NCBI GenBank assembly: GCA_963765555.1
Contig: CAVXWX010000007.1
Coordinates: 88,124 to 152,123, forward strand
From: JL08 sp963765555
GTDB lineage: Bacteria; Pseudomonadota; Alphaproteobacteria; Rhodobacterales; Rhodobacteraceae
Length of the DNA: 64,000 bases
Reading direction: 5' to 3'
A program made the translations under genes and the position numbers. The notes under the pieces were generated by a model. It worked only from the letters and a program-made list of their open reading frames with translations, was not told the origin of the DNA and did no database searches. Shown here piece by piece: positions 39,252-48,539 of this stretch; positions within the stretch are counted from its first letter, which is position 1; every line of letters begins with the position of its first letter.

Positions 39252-40127
39252 ATGTCGGTATCCCCTCCCCGCCCGAAAAGCCCACCATTGAATGCGCTGC
39301 GCGCGTTTGAGGCTGCGGCCCGTCTGGGCGGGTTTGCCCGTGCCGCAGAAGAACTGGCCGTGACCCCCGGTGCGATATCCCAACACATCAACGCGCTTGA
39401 GGGGTGGACAGGCAAGCCCCTGTTTGAACGTCGTTCGCACGGGGTACGGCTGACCAAAACGGGCGCTGATCTTTTGCCGCAGTTTTCCGCCGCCTTTGAT
39501 CAACTTGGCCATGCCGTGCGGGCCTTGCGCGCGGTAACACCACAACCGACGTTGCACATGGCACTGCTGCCCAGCGTTGCGCAGTTGTGGTTGTCCCCGC
39601 GATTGCCTCGGGTGCGCAACGCCCTGCCCGATTTGAAACTGTCGGTGTCTGCTATGGAAACCCCGCCCAATCTGGATCGCGAATTGTTCGATCTTAGCCT
39701 GTTTATCAAGAAACCGGCACATAGCCCGGGTGAAACCGTGATCGCGCCAGACATCCTTTTCCCAGTGTGCAGCCCTGAAATCGCCGCGCGTTTGACAACG
39801 CCCGAAGATCTGGCATCGCAAGTACTGCTGCATGATGCAACCTGGCTTGACGATTGGGCGTTGTGGGCCGATGAAACCGGATGCCATCTGCCCAACAGGA
39901 ACGAAGGTCCACAGTTTTCGCTTTATAGCCTTGCACTTGAAGAAGCGCGGAACGGGGCCGGCGTTCTGATGGGCCATCGCTGCCTTGTTCAGAGGGCGCT
40001 GGACAAGGGCGATCTGGTACAGCCTTTTGCGCGCACAGCAGAAACAGGCAAAGCGCTGGTTCTGAACGTAGCCCCCAAGGCGACCCTTTCAGCGGATGTG
40101 AAACGCGTGGTGGAATTGCTGACCTGA
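39252..40127 (+). CDS. LysR family transcriptional regulator (GcvA-like)
   Basis: A protein of 291 residues. The N-terminal helix-turn-helix is LNALRAFEAAARLGGFARAAEELAVTPGAISQHINALE in pieces (about residues 13-50), followed by the LTKTGADLLPQ linker and a periplasmic-binding-like effector domain. The opening and the WLDDWALWADETG stretch are typical of the GcvA subgroup. The 98-base divergent gap with the SHMT-like gene suggests it regulates that gene. No effector is known. Confidence 0.9.
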   Translation: MSVSPPRPKSPPLNALRAFEAAARLGGFARAAEELAVTPGAISQHINALEGWTGKPLFERRSHGVRLTKTGADLLPQFSAAFDQLGHAVRALRAVTPQPTLHMALLPSVAQLWLSPRLPRVRNALPDLKLSVSAMETPPNLDRELFDLSLFIKKPAHSPGETVIAPDILFPVCSPEIAARLTTPEDLASQVLLHDATWLDDWALWADETGCHLPNRNEGPQFSLYSLALEEARNGAGVLMGHRCLVQRALDKGDLVQPFARTAETGKALVLNVAPKATLSADVKRVVELLT

Positions 40128-40145
40128 TGCCTTCCGCCGCGCATT

Positions 40146-41991
40146 CTATTTCTCGGTGAACTTCAACTCGATCCGGCGGTTCTGGGCATATGCTTCCGGC
40201 GTATCTGCGGTGTTCACAGGTTGGAATTCTCCAAACCCGTTGGCCGCCAACCGATCCGGCGGTATCCCCAAACTGCCTGTCATATAGCGCACAACCGACA
40301 GGGCGCGGGCCTGGCTTAACTCCCAGTTATCGGCAAATTCGCCAAAGCCCGACAACGGTTGGTTATCGGTGTGCCCGTCCACGCGGATCACCCAGTTGAT
40401 TTCGGGCGGAATATCATCCGCCACGCTTTGCAGGATCGTGGCGATCTTTGCGATCTCTTGTTGGCCTTCGCCGGACAGCGTCGCACTGGCGGGCGGGAAC
40501 AGCACCTCGGACGAGAACACAAAGCGGTCACCTTCGATCCGCACACCATCCTGATTGCCCAGAACATCGCGCAGGCGGCCAAAAAACTCGGACCGGTATT
40601 TTTGCAGATCCTGCGTCTGGTCGGCCAACTGGTTGCGCTCTGCTTCCAGCCGCTTGCGCTCTTCCTCCAACCGGATGCGCTCGGCCTCTTCCAGCAGGCG
40701 GCGTTTGCGTTCTTCGGCGGCGACGCGGGCCAGCGCCGTGTTCAATTCAGCCCCCAAAGATTCCAGCTGCACATTGGCCGCCACATCGCGCGCGCGCGCG
40801 TCATCCAGCAGGGATTGTAATTCACCCAACTGGTTGCGCAGGGCGGCAACCTGCTGGTTCAGCAATTCGGTCTGACGCTGGCTTTCAGCCGAAGCGGCCT
40901 CTTCCTGCGCAAGCGTCTGGTTGGCGGCCGCCAGCAAGGCGGCGCGCTGCTCCGCAAGGCTTTGTTGGGTGGCAGCCTCTTCTTGGGCAGCCAACCGGGC
41001 CGCCATCATTTCGCTCAACTGGTCTTTCAGGGCCTTAACGTCGGCAGCAGTATCAGACTTCAATGTATCCACTTCGCCCAGCGCAACCAACAGACGCGCA
41101 TCCAATTCCTTTTGTGCCGCCCTTGCGGCAGCCAACAAGGTCAGGGTGTCTTCGGCCTGTTGCCGTTGCGCCTCAAGCGACAGTGTCATCGCGGTCAGTT
41201 CGGCATCCGCATTTTCCAGACGGTTTCGCAAAGCTTCGGCAGCGGCCGCTTCGGCCAGTCGGGCGGCCTCTTCTTCGCTCAGGGCCTGCATCGTTTCATT
41301 CAGTTCAGCGGTCAGTGCATCAGCCTGGGCATTTGCATCCGCATTTTCCGCACGCAGATCAGCCACCAGCGCCTCAAGCGCCTCACGGCGGGCTGCGGCC
41401 AGACGGGCCGCTTCGCTTTGGGCGTCAATCTCGGAACGGGACTGCGCCAACGCCAAATTCAGCGCATCCTGTTCCGACATCAGCCTGCCTTGCTCAGCCA
41501 GCAATTGTTCTTGCTCGGACAGCAGCCGATCCTGCTCGCTTTCCAGCGCGGCGATTGTGCCCAACGCATCGTCCCGCTGTGATAGCAAGGTCGCAACCTG
41601 CGCCTCAAAGCTGGTGATGCGTGTCTGTGCATCTTCCAGTGCCGCGGCCTGATCATCACGCTCGCGGGTCAGATTGGCGATCAGCGCCGCCTGTCTTTGC
41701 AATTCACTGGTGCGATTGTTCAGCGTTTCGGTCAAGCGCACCCATCCGCGCTTCAAGCTGCTGGCCGCGCCGTTCCTCCAAACCCAGAGCCTGCGCCAGT
41801 GCCGCAACTTCGGACGACAGGATGTCCAGTTCGCTTTCCTGCCCCGAAATCGTTTCGCGCAGCACGAATTGCACGACCATGAAAATGGTCAGCACGAACA
41901 TCATCACCAACAAAAGACCCGTCATCGCATCGACAAAGCCGGGCCAGATCGAACCCTGAAACCGCTGGCCTGTGCGCCGCGAGAGGGCCAT
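40146..41991 (-). CDS. MotB-like coiled-coil OmpA-domain protein, frameshifted
   Basis: A protein of about 614 residues when repaired. An N-terminal membrane helix is at about 18-45 (WPGFVDAMTGLLLVMMFVLT, with the MotB/ExbD-like Asp in VDAM). A very long alanine- and glutamine-rich coiled coil spans about 60-450. The C-terminal OmpA-like peptidoglycan-binding domain includes INWVIRVDGHTDNQPL and NWELSQARALSVVRYM. The frame breaks near 41,734, where removing one base joins RMGA to LTETLNNRTSE. It starts three bases after the MotA-like gene, so both form a stator-like unit. Confidence 0.85.
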
Positions 41992-41994
41992 TGG

Positions 41995-43204
41995 CTATTT
42001 CTCCTGCGGGTCTGTGGGTTTGCGCATCCGCACGAGCGAGCGCGATTGCGTGATCGCACGGCTCAGCGATGCGATATCTGTGCGCAATTCCGACATGGCT
42101 TCCTGCCGACCTGCCGAAATCTCTTCCAGTATGCGCAACATCTGTACGTCGATTGATCGCAGGCGCATGCGGCTTTCTGCGTCCAGACCTTCACCCGGGC
42201 CATGCGCGATCATCATCTCGATCAGACGTTCCTGCCCGTCAGCGACCCGTTCCAGCGCAGCCGTGGCGCTGGCACCTCCGTCCATCTGATTGGTCAGGTC
42301 CTTCATTGCATCGGCCACAGAACCCAGTTTTTCATCCACCATCGACCGGCTGATATCGGATTGGGTGAACATCTGTTGCAGCGCTTCCATCTGTTCGTTC
42401 AGGTTTTCCAGAACGCCCGCCATCACACCGTGATCGCCCCCCGCTTCGTCACCGGACGAAAACCCGACGCGGGTGATCGAGGACAGCCATTCTTCCAGTT
42501 CGCGGTAAAACCGGTTCTGGCCATGACCTGCGAACAGTTCCAACAGCCCCACAATCAGCGAACCGGCCAGCCCCAGCAACGACGATGAAAACGCCACGCC
42601 CATGCCACCCAGCTGCGTCTTCCAGCCCTGTCATCAGGCGGTTGAACACCTGGACGCCCGCCTCGCCTTCCTCGGGGGCAAGGCTGCGGATCGTGTCGAC
42701 CATTGCGGGCACCGTCGTGGCCAGCCCGTAGAACGTGCCCAAAAGGCCCAGAAAAATCAGCAGATTGATGATATAGCGCGTGATTTCGCGGGCTTCATCA
42801 ATCCGCGTTGCAACGGAATCGAGAATGGATCGGGTCGAAGATGCGCCCACCTGCATCCGCGCGCCACGGGTGCGCAACAGGGCGGCCAACGGGGCCAGCA
42901 TCGGGGGTGCCTTGACGTTTTCCAGCATCATGTCGCTGGCAAAGCTTTCGATCCAGCGCACCGATCCGATCAGTTGCAAGACCTGATAGAAACAGGCCAC
43001 AACACCGATCACAAAGACCATCAGAATAAAGCCGTTCAGAAACGGATTGGCCTGAAACACCGGCAAAACCCGCGGCAGCGCGACAAAAGCACCAAAGCCG
43101 GACAGGCCCAACACAATCAGCATCAACAGGATTTGACGCACGGGTTGTGAAAACTGCGGTCGTATATCGCGGCCTGTCGGCGCCATCTGATGCGGTCCTG
43201 ACAC
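41995..43204 (-). CDS. MotA/TolQ/ExbB-type proton channel protein, frameshifted
   Basis: A protein of about 402 residues when repaired. Membrane helices are at about 23-50 and 57-78, then at about 145-165 (NLLIFLGLLGTFYGLATTVP, the conserved MotA/ExbB stretch) and after the break (GGMGVAFSSSLLGLAGSLIV). A long soluble, partly helical tail of about 170 residues follows. The break near 42,616 is closed by removing one base. The start is a GTG at 43204; an ATG at 43186 has AGGA ahead of it and is as good. It is co-transcribed with the coiled-coil OmpA gene. Confidence 0.85.
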
Positions 43205-43256
43205 TTGTTCTGCTCTGACAGAACCCTACAGATAAACCACAGGCAGAGCCAAGGGT

Positions 43257-43787
43257 TTATGTGGCCAGCGCGCGGACCCGCCGCGACAGCCATTCCAGAT
43301 CAGGATCATGCAGGCCCAGACCTGCCAGATGATTCCAGGTGTTGTACAGATATTCGGTATTGGGGCCGCGCCCACCGACGGCGCGGGCGATGATCTGTGC
43401 CTGCTCTTCCAAAGGAAGGTTGCCGCAATACTGCACATGATCCGCGTCAATCACATAGGCCACCGCCGTCACCCGACGACCGTCCTGCAAGGTCACATCC
43501 AGCATCTTTTCCAGATAGGCTGACGAAACCAGTTCCCGTTCGCGCAAATACGTCAAGACGGCCTCGTCCTGCCCGTCCGGAACAGCCAGTGCAACGCCTT
43601 CACATCTTGCATCCTGCACCTCGTCCAGCGCCAGAACCAGCCCGGGTTCTGCCTCGCTTCCGCGGTGATGGATCGAACGCATACAAAACGATCGCGCATA
43701 GTTATGCAGCGTCGCCATCTGCTGTTCGGCCACGTCAAAACCGGGATTCCAAAGCAGTGATCCGTATCCGAATACCCAAAGTGTCAT
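43257..43787 (-). CDS. chaC: Gamma-glutamylcyclotransferase, ChaC type
   Basis: A protein of 176 residues that releases 5-oxoproline and Cys-Gly from glutathione. It opens with the substrate-binding loop WVFGYGSLLWNPGF, then SFCMRSIHHRGS and GLVLALDEVQDARCEGVAL, with the catalytic glutamate in the RERELVSSAYLEK region. The last part, GRGPNTEYLYNTWNHL, is diagnostic for ChaC. It lies just upstream of the DUF2125 gene, in divergent orientation. Confidence 0.93.
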   Translation of the reverse strand: MTLWVFGYGSLLWNPGFDVAEQQMATLHNYARSFCMRSIHHRGSEAEPGLVLALDEVQDARCEGVALAVPDGQDEAVLTYLRERELVSSAYLEKMLDVTLQDGRRVTAVAYVIDADHVQYCGNLPLEEQAQIIARAVGGRGPNTEYLYNTWNHLAGLGLHDPDLEWLSRRVRALAT

Positions 43788-43845
43788 GTCACTGGCCCTT
43801 CTCTTCTTGCGCCTATAAATAACAATCGAACGTCAGGGAAAAGGT

Positions 43846-44853
43846 GTGGCAGTGAAGTTGATTGCGAAAATTGTGGTGCTGGGGGCTGTGCTTTGGTCAG
43901 GATATTGGGCCATTGCTGCCTATGGCATCCGCAGCGGGTTGGCGGCGTGGTTTGAAACGCAACGTTCGGATGCGTGGCAGGCCGACTACGCCAACATCAC
44001 GACCACCGGTTACCCGCTAAAGGTAACGACAACGCTGGATCAGCCCGCATTGGCGGATCCGGGCACCGGTGTTGCGTGGCAGGCCGACAACCTCACACTA
44101 ACTGCGCCAGCATGGTGGCCCGGGCACGTGACGGTTGCGTTTCCACAAACCGCACAGCGCCTGTCTTATCTGGATCAGTCACTGGATCTGACAACGACAG
44201 AAACAACTGCCGCAATGCGCCTGAAACCGGGATCACAGCTCGAGGTTCAGGACCTGTCGCTTCTCGCACGAGAATGGGGGCTTGTGCAGGGCGACGGCAC
44301 CCTGTTCGGAGCATCCGACCTGATCGTTTCCGCACAACAAACCGAGCGCCCCGAGGAACACCGGATGAACGTGTCTGCCACCGGCTTTCAGCCCGGTAGC
44401 ATCCCGCGCGCCACGATGCGGTTGCCTGACTCTTGGCCTTTGGTATTTGATACTCTGGCACTGGACATGACGGTGGCGTTTGACCGCGTCTGGGACAGAA
44501 CCGCACTTGAACAGTCGCGCCCGCAACCGCGCGCCATCACGCTCAAGCTATTGGAAGCCAATTGGGGCGAATTGCGGCTGCTGGCCACCGGAGATGTCAC
44601 AGTGGATGACAATGGCGTGCCGACCGGACAGGTTGCCATCAAGGCCAGCAACTGGCGCGACATGCTTGCGCTTGCCAAGGAATCGGGCAGCGTATCGCCA
44701 GACATCATAGACGCCACCGAAAGCGTGGTCGGCATGTTGGCGCAATTAAGCGGGAACGGCGAAACACTGGATGTAAAGGTCGGGTTACGCGACGGCTACA
44801 TGCTATTGGGTCCGGTTCCGATTGGCCCCGCACCACGGCTTTTTCTGCGTTAG
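43846..44853 (+). CDS. DUF2125 family exported protein
   Basis: A protein of 335 residues. One N-terminal membrane segment or uncleaved signal (IAKIVVLGAVLWSGYWAIAA) is followed by a periplasmic beta-rich region with the family patterns NITTTGYPLKVTTTLDQP and VAWQADNLTLTAPAWWPGHV. Such DUF2125 proteins are common in alphaproteobacteria and their fold suggests AsmA-like lipid or envelope roles, but that is an inference. It starts at GTG. Its end overlaps the convergent extensin-like gene by four bases. Confidence 0.85.
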   Translation: MAVKLIAKIVVLGAVLWSGYWAIAAYGIRSGLAAWFETQRSDAWQADYANITTTGYPLKVTTTLDQPALADPGTGVAWQADNLTLTAPAWWPGHVTVAFPQTAQRLSYLDQSLDLTTTETTAAMRLKPGSQLEVQDLSLLAREWGLVQGDGTLFGASDLIVSAQQTERPEEHRMNVSATGFQPGSIPRATMRLPDSWPLVFDTLALDMTVAFDRVWDRTALEQSRPQPRAITLKLLEANWGELRLLATGDVTVDDNGVPTGQVAIKASNWRDMLALAKESGSVSPDIIDATESVVGMLAQLSGNGETLDVKVGLRDGYMLLGPVPIGPAPRLFLR

Positions 44854-45641
44854 CGGCAAAAGGTTCCGCTGCGATAACGCGCCGTATCAAAATGGAAATG
44901 GTCCTGATGAAACCGGTCGGCCTGCGGGCCCAGAACCGTTCCAAAGGGCCCACACGCCGCCTTGTGCATCTTGCGCATAGCGCGGCTGGTCAATTCCGCG
45001 CGCCACCCTTGCAGGACCGTGATTTCGGATCCGTCCTGCATCACGAACCCCGAAATATCGATCGCGCGGCCTTTGCCGTGTTCCGAAATACGCGTGCCCT
45101 TTTGGCTGTTCCGCGTCCGGCAGGCATAATGCGCCGCCACCTTGATCTGCGCCACCTGCCCGCGTGATTTCAACGCCGGAGTCAGACCTTTATCAACCCA
45201 CTTGCGTAACGCTTGGGCCGTGGGACAATCAATCAGCGCCGACTGGCTGAGCGCGATACCCGAAACCGATCGGATGCGCACCGCATCCTTGATCCCGCAT
45301 CCGTCGGTTTGACTGGGCACAAAGCCGACAACTTCGCCCTGAAGCGCGGTTTCACCGCAGACGGCACCCTTTTTCAGAGCGCGCCGCTTGCCCATCACCC
45401 GGTGTTCCAGTTCGGGCGAACGCGCAAACGGGCGCAAGGACATCGGAATATCCAGTGTCGCAAAACCGGCATTGCGTGTTGCGATGATCTGTTCCGAAAC
45501 CGGGCGCATTTGCGGGCGCACCCGCACAGGTGCGTTTTGCGATCCTGCGCTTGTGTCGCGCGCAATGGGGCGCACCGATGTTTCAGGGGCTGCTTGGGCC
45601 AATCCGGCGCACAGCACGAGGATGAAAGCCAAACTTTTCAT
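44850..45641 (-). CDS. Extensin-like C-terminal domain protein, exported
   Basis: A protein of 263 residues with a cleavable signal peptide (MKSLAFILVLCAGLAQA). The C-terminal domain holds a fold related to LAS-type peptidases: HYACRTRNSQKGTRISEHGKGRAIDISGF in pieces, with the metal-binding H and D, and FHQDHFHFDTAR. Cysteines are paired. It may act on peptidoglycan or a cell-surface polymer; unproven. The ATG overlaps the tyrC stop by four bases, making it the last gene of hisC-tyrC-extensin. Confidence 0.85.
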   Translation of the reverse strand: MKSLAFILVLCAGLAQAAPETSVRPIARDTSAGSQNAPVRVRPQMRPVSEQIIATRNAGFATLDIPMSLRPFARSPELEHRVMGKRRALKKGAVCGETALQGEVVGFVPSQTDGCGIKDAVRIRSVSGIALSQSALIDCPTAQALRKWVDKGLTPALKSRGQVAQIKVAAHYACRTRNSQKGTRISEHGKGRAIDISGFVMQDGSEITVLQGWRAELTSRAMRKMHKAACGPFGTVLGPQADRFHQDHFHFDTARYRSGTFCR

Positions 45642-46558
45642 TTGGGTTTCTTCGTTCGGCCAAAATCGGGCACATCGGTATCTTGCCCTGCTTCGATAAT
45701 GCCGCGCCGAATGCCGCGTGTCCGGGTGAAATAGGCATGCAGATGGTCGCCATCTCCGGTGCGGATTGCGCGCTGAAGCGCAAACAATTCTTCGGTAAAC
45801 CGGCCCAGAATTTCCAATGTCGCGTCTTTGTTGTTCAAGAACACATCGCGCCACATGGTCGGATCGCTGGCCGCAATTCGGGTGAAATCACGAAACCCTG
45901 CCGCCGAAAACTTGATCACTTCACTGTCTGTCACACGCCGCAAATCATCAGCGACCCCCACCATTGTGTAAGCGATCAGGTGCGGAGCATGCGATGTGAC
46001 GGCCAGCACCAGATCATGGTGATCCGCATCCATAGTTTCAATATTCGACCCCAGGCCGCGCCATAATTCGGTCAGGCGCTGCACGGCATCCGGATCGGAC
46101 CCTTCGATCGGGACAATCAGACACCAGCGGTCGTCAAACAGCTCGGCAAAACCGGATTCAGGGCCGGAATGTTCCGTACCCGCCAGCGGGTGTGCAGGCA
46201 CAAAATGCACATTGTCGGGAATATGGGGTTGAACAGCGCTGATGATCTCGCGTTTGACCGACCCGACATCGGTTACAGTTGCACCAGCCTTCAAAGCCGG
46301 TGCAATTTCTTCGGCCACGGCCCCCATCACGCCGGGCGGCACGCACAAGACAATCAGGTCCGCACCTTTTACGGCATCCACGGCACTGTCGCACACCCTG
46401 TCACACAGACCGATGCGGCGGGCGGTATCCCGGGTTTCCTGTGATCTGGCATACCCGGTCACTTCGCGCGCCAGCCCTGCCCGTTTGATCCCCCAGAACA
46501 TTGACGACGCTATCAACCCCAGCCCGATCAGGGCGATGCGGTCATAAACCACGCTCAT
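45638..46558 (-). CDS. tyrC: Prephenate/arogenate dehydrogenase
   Basis: A protein of 306 residues in tyrosine synthesis. The NAD(P) loop is ALIGLGLIASSMFWGI. The catalytic His region is VPAHPLAGTEHSGPESGF, with DRWCLIVP and the Asp-His pair in ADHHDLVLAVTSHAPHLIAY. Cyclohexadienyl substrate choice (prephenate or arogenate) cannot be decided. It overlaps hisC upstream and the extensin-like gene downstream by four bases each. Confidence 0.93.
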   Translation of the reverse strand: MSVVYDRIALIGLGLIASSMFWGIKRAGLAREVTGYARSQETRDTARRIGLCDRVCDSAVDAVKGADLIVLCVPPGVMGAVAEEIAPALKAGATVTDVGSVKREIISAVQPHIPDNVHFVPAHPLAGTEHSGPESGFAELFDDRWCLIVPIEGSDPDAVQRLTELWRGLGSNIETMDADHHDLVLAVTSHAPHLIAYTMVGVADDLRRVTDSEVIKFSAAGFRDFTRIAASDPTMWRDVFLNNKDATLEILGRFTEELFALQRAIRTGDGDHLHAYFTRTRGIRRGIIEAGQDTDVPDFGRTKKPK

Positions 46559-47640
46559 CTTGCGCCCCCTTTGAACTGCCCCACTGCATGGGCAACACGC
46601 CGGCAGGCGCGTTCATCGCCAACGGTAATACGCAAACAGTTCGGCAATTTGTAACCGGCCACCTGACGCACGATCAGCCCCTGCGATTGCAGGTAGGCAT
46701 CACAGGCCTGCGCTTCGTCCTGGGAGGCAAAGCGCGCCAGAATAAAATTGGCGCAAGATGTATCGGACGGAACGCCGTGTTCGGCCAGTGCCTCGGCCAG
46801 CCACGCCCGCCAACGGGTATTTTCAGCACGGCACTGTTTGGCGAACGAAACATCCCGGATTGCCGCCTCGGCCGCGGCAAGCGCAGCATTTGACAGATTG
46901 AACGGTCCACGCACGCGATTGAGAACATCAATGATCGCAGCAGGACCATACCCCCAACCGATACGCAATCCGCCCAACCCGTACAGCTTGGAAAAGGTGC
47001 GCGTCATCACGATATTCTCGTTCCGGTCCACCAATGCGGCACCCCCGTCATACCCATCGACATATTCGGCATAGGCCCCATCCAGCACCAGCAACGTCTG
47101 CGGGGGCAGACCATTGGCCAGACGTTCGATTTCGGAAATTCCGATCATCGTTCCTGTGGGATTGTTCGGGTTGGCGAGAAACACCAGCTTGGTGCGATCT
47201 GTGCATGCCGCCAGAATCGCCGCTACATCGGTCACCCGATCCCGCTCTTTCACCTCAACCGGTGTGGCCCCTGCGGCCAGCGCGGAAATCCGGTACATCG
47301 CAAAGCCGTGTTCGGTATGAATAACCTCATCCCCCGGGCCCGCATAAGCCTGACACAGGAACGCGATAATCTCGTCTGAACCCGCGCCACAGATAATGCG
47401 CTTTGCATCCAGACCCAGAACTTCGGCAATGGCAGTGCGCAAGGCCAAGTGGTCGCTTGACGGATAGCGGTGCAGATCATAGGCGGCACGACGGTAGGCA
47501 TCCGTAGCCGCATCTGACGCCCCCAACGGGTTTTCATTCGACGACAGTTTGACGGCGTTCGACATGCCTTCGACATGCGCAGCACCGCCCTGATAAAGAG
47601 CAATCTTCATTATTCCCGGTTGCGGGGTAATTTTTGTCAT
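46555..47640 (-). CDS. hisC: Histidinol-phosphate aminotransferase (aromatic-cluster copy)
   Basis: A PLP aminotransferase of 361 residues. Landmarks are KLSSNENPLGAS near the N-terminus, GAGSDEIIAFLCQAYAGPGD, the motif FLANPNNPTGTMI, DGAYAEYVDG and the Schiff-base lysine in TRTFSKLYGLGGLRIGW. Besides histidine synthesis, HisC-type enzymes of tyr operons also transaminate aromatic keto acids; its place directly ahead of tyrC fits such a dual role. It is the first gene of the operon. Confidence 0.93.
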   Translation of the reverse strand: MTKITPQPGIMKIALYQGGAAHVEGMSNAVKLSSNENPLGASDAATDAYRRAAYDLHRYPSSDHLALRTAIAEVLGLDAKRIICGAGSDEIIAFLCQAYAGPGDEVIHTEHGFAMYRISALAAGATPVEVKERDRVTDVAAILAACTDRTKLVFLANPNNPTGTMIGISEIERLANGLPPQTLLVLDGAYAEYVDGYDGGAALVDRNENIVMTRTFSKLYGLGGLRIGWGYGPAAIIDVLNRVRGPFNLSNAALAAAEAAIRDVSFAKQCRAENTRWRAWLAEALAEHGVPSDTSCANFILARFASQDEAQACDAYLQSQGLIVRQVAGYKLPNCLRITVGDERACRRVAHAVGQFKGGAR

Positions 47641-47705
47641 GCGGCAGCATCCTTGTTACGCGCCGTTCTTACAATGGAAATCCGGCAATGCCATCCCAAA
47701 ACGGA

Positions 47706-47737
47706 AAAAGGCCGCGATGGGGGTCCATCGCGGCCTT
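47706..47737 (-). terminator. Rho-independent terminator of rpsD
   Basis: A 14-bp nearly perfect stem (AAAGGCCGCGATGG with TCCATCGCGGCCTTT) has a 3-base loop, followed on the minus strand by TTTTCC. It lies about 25 bases after the rpsD stop. Confidence 0.9.
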
Positions 47738-47760
47738 TGTATTCCAATACGCGCAAAAAG

Positions 47761-48381
47761 TTAGTTCTTGGCGTAAAATTCGACCACGAGGTTCGGTTCC
47801 ATGATGACCGGATACGGCACATCGCCCAGGCTGGGTGTGCGCACGAATGTCGCGGTCAGCTTGTTGGTGTCGACATCCAGATAATCCGGCACATCGCGTT
47901 CGGCCAGTTGGATCGCTTCCAGAACTGCCGCCATCTGCTTGGAACGGTCACGTACTTCGATCACGTCGCCTTCTTTCACGCGGTAGGACGGGATGTTGAC
48001 CTTTTTGCCGTTCACACGGACATGGCCGTGGTTCACGAACTGGCGTGCTGCAAAAACGGTCGCCACGAATTTCGCACGGTACACAACCGCGTCCAGACGA
48101 CGCTCCAGCAGACCGATCAGGTTTTCACCGGTGTCGCCTTTGACACGCTCGGCTTCACCGTAAATGCGGCGGAACTGCTTTTCAGTCAGATCGCCGTAAT
48201 AACCCTTCAGCTTTTGCTTGGCGCGCAGCTGGATACCGAAATCGGACAATTTGCCCTTGCGGCGCTGGCCGTGCTGGCCGGGGCCGTATTCGCGGCGGTT
48301 GACGGGGGATTTCGGGCGACCCCAGATGTTTTCACCCATCCGGCGATCAAGTTTATGTTTGGCAGACGTGCGTTTTGTCAC
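47761..48381 (-). CDS. rpsD: 30S ribosomal protein S4
   Basis: A primary rRNA-binding protein of the small subunit, 206 residues, the standard length. It starts TKRTSAKHKLDRRMGENIW, has the S4 domain FVNHGHVRVNGKKVNIPSYRV and ends EPNLVVEFYAKN. The GTG at 48381 is chosen because AAGGAG lies ten bases upstream and homologues begin there. Standing apart from the main ribosomal operons is normal in this group. Confidence 0.98.
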   Translation of the reverse strand: MTKRTSAKHKLDRRMGENIWGRPKSPVNRREYGPGQHGQRRKGKLSDFGIQLRAKQKLKGYYGDLTEKQFRRIYGEAERVKGDTGENLIGLLERRLDAVVYRAKFVATVFAARQFVNHGHVRVNGKKVNIPSYRVKEGDVIEVRDRSKQMAAVLEAIQLAERDVPDYLDVDTNKLTATFVRTPSLGDVPYPVIMEPNLVVEFYAKN

Positions 48382-48539
48382 GGCTGATCTCCTTCTTAAG
48401 ACGACGCCGAGGGATCGGCGACTATGAAGGGCGTTGTCCTCTGGGTATTCCCCGACAGGCATCCCCTTGCGGGGGCCACCAACACCAATGAAGCCGCGCT
48501 TATACGCGCGCCCAAGACAGAGTCAACACCCTGTCGGCG

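Noticed and set aside
40146..43204. Zorya-type defence stator (ZorA/ZorB)
   Set aside because: No ZorC, ZorD or ZorE gene is next to the pair; neighbours are chaC and a LysR gene, and the long coiled coil is in the OmpA-type partner instead of the channel protein.
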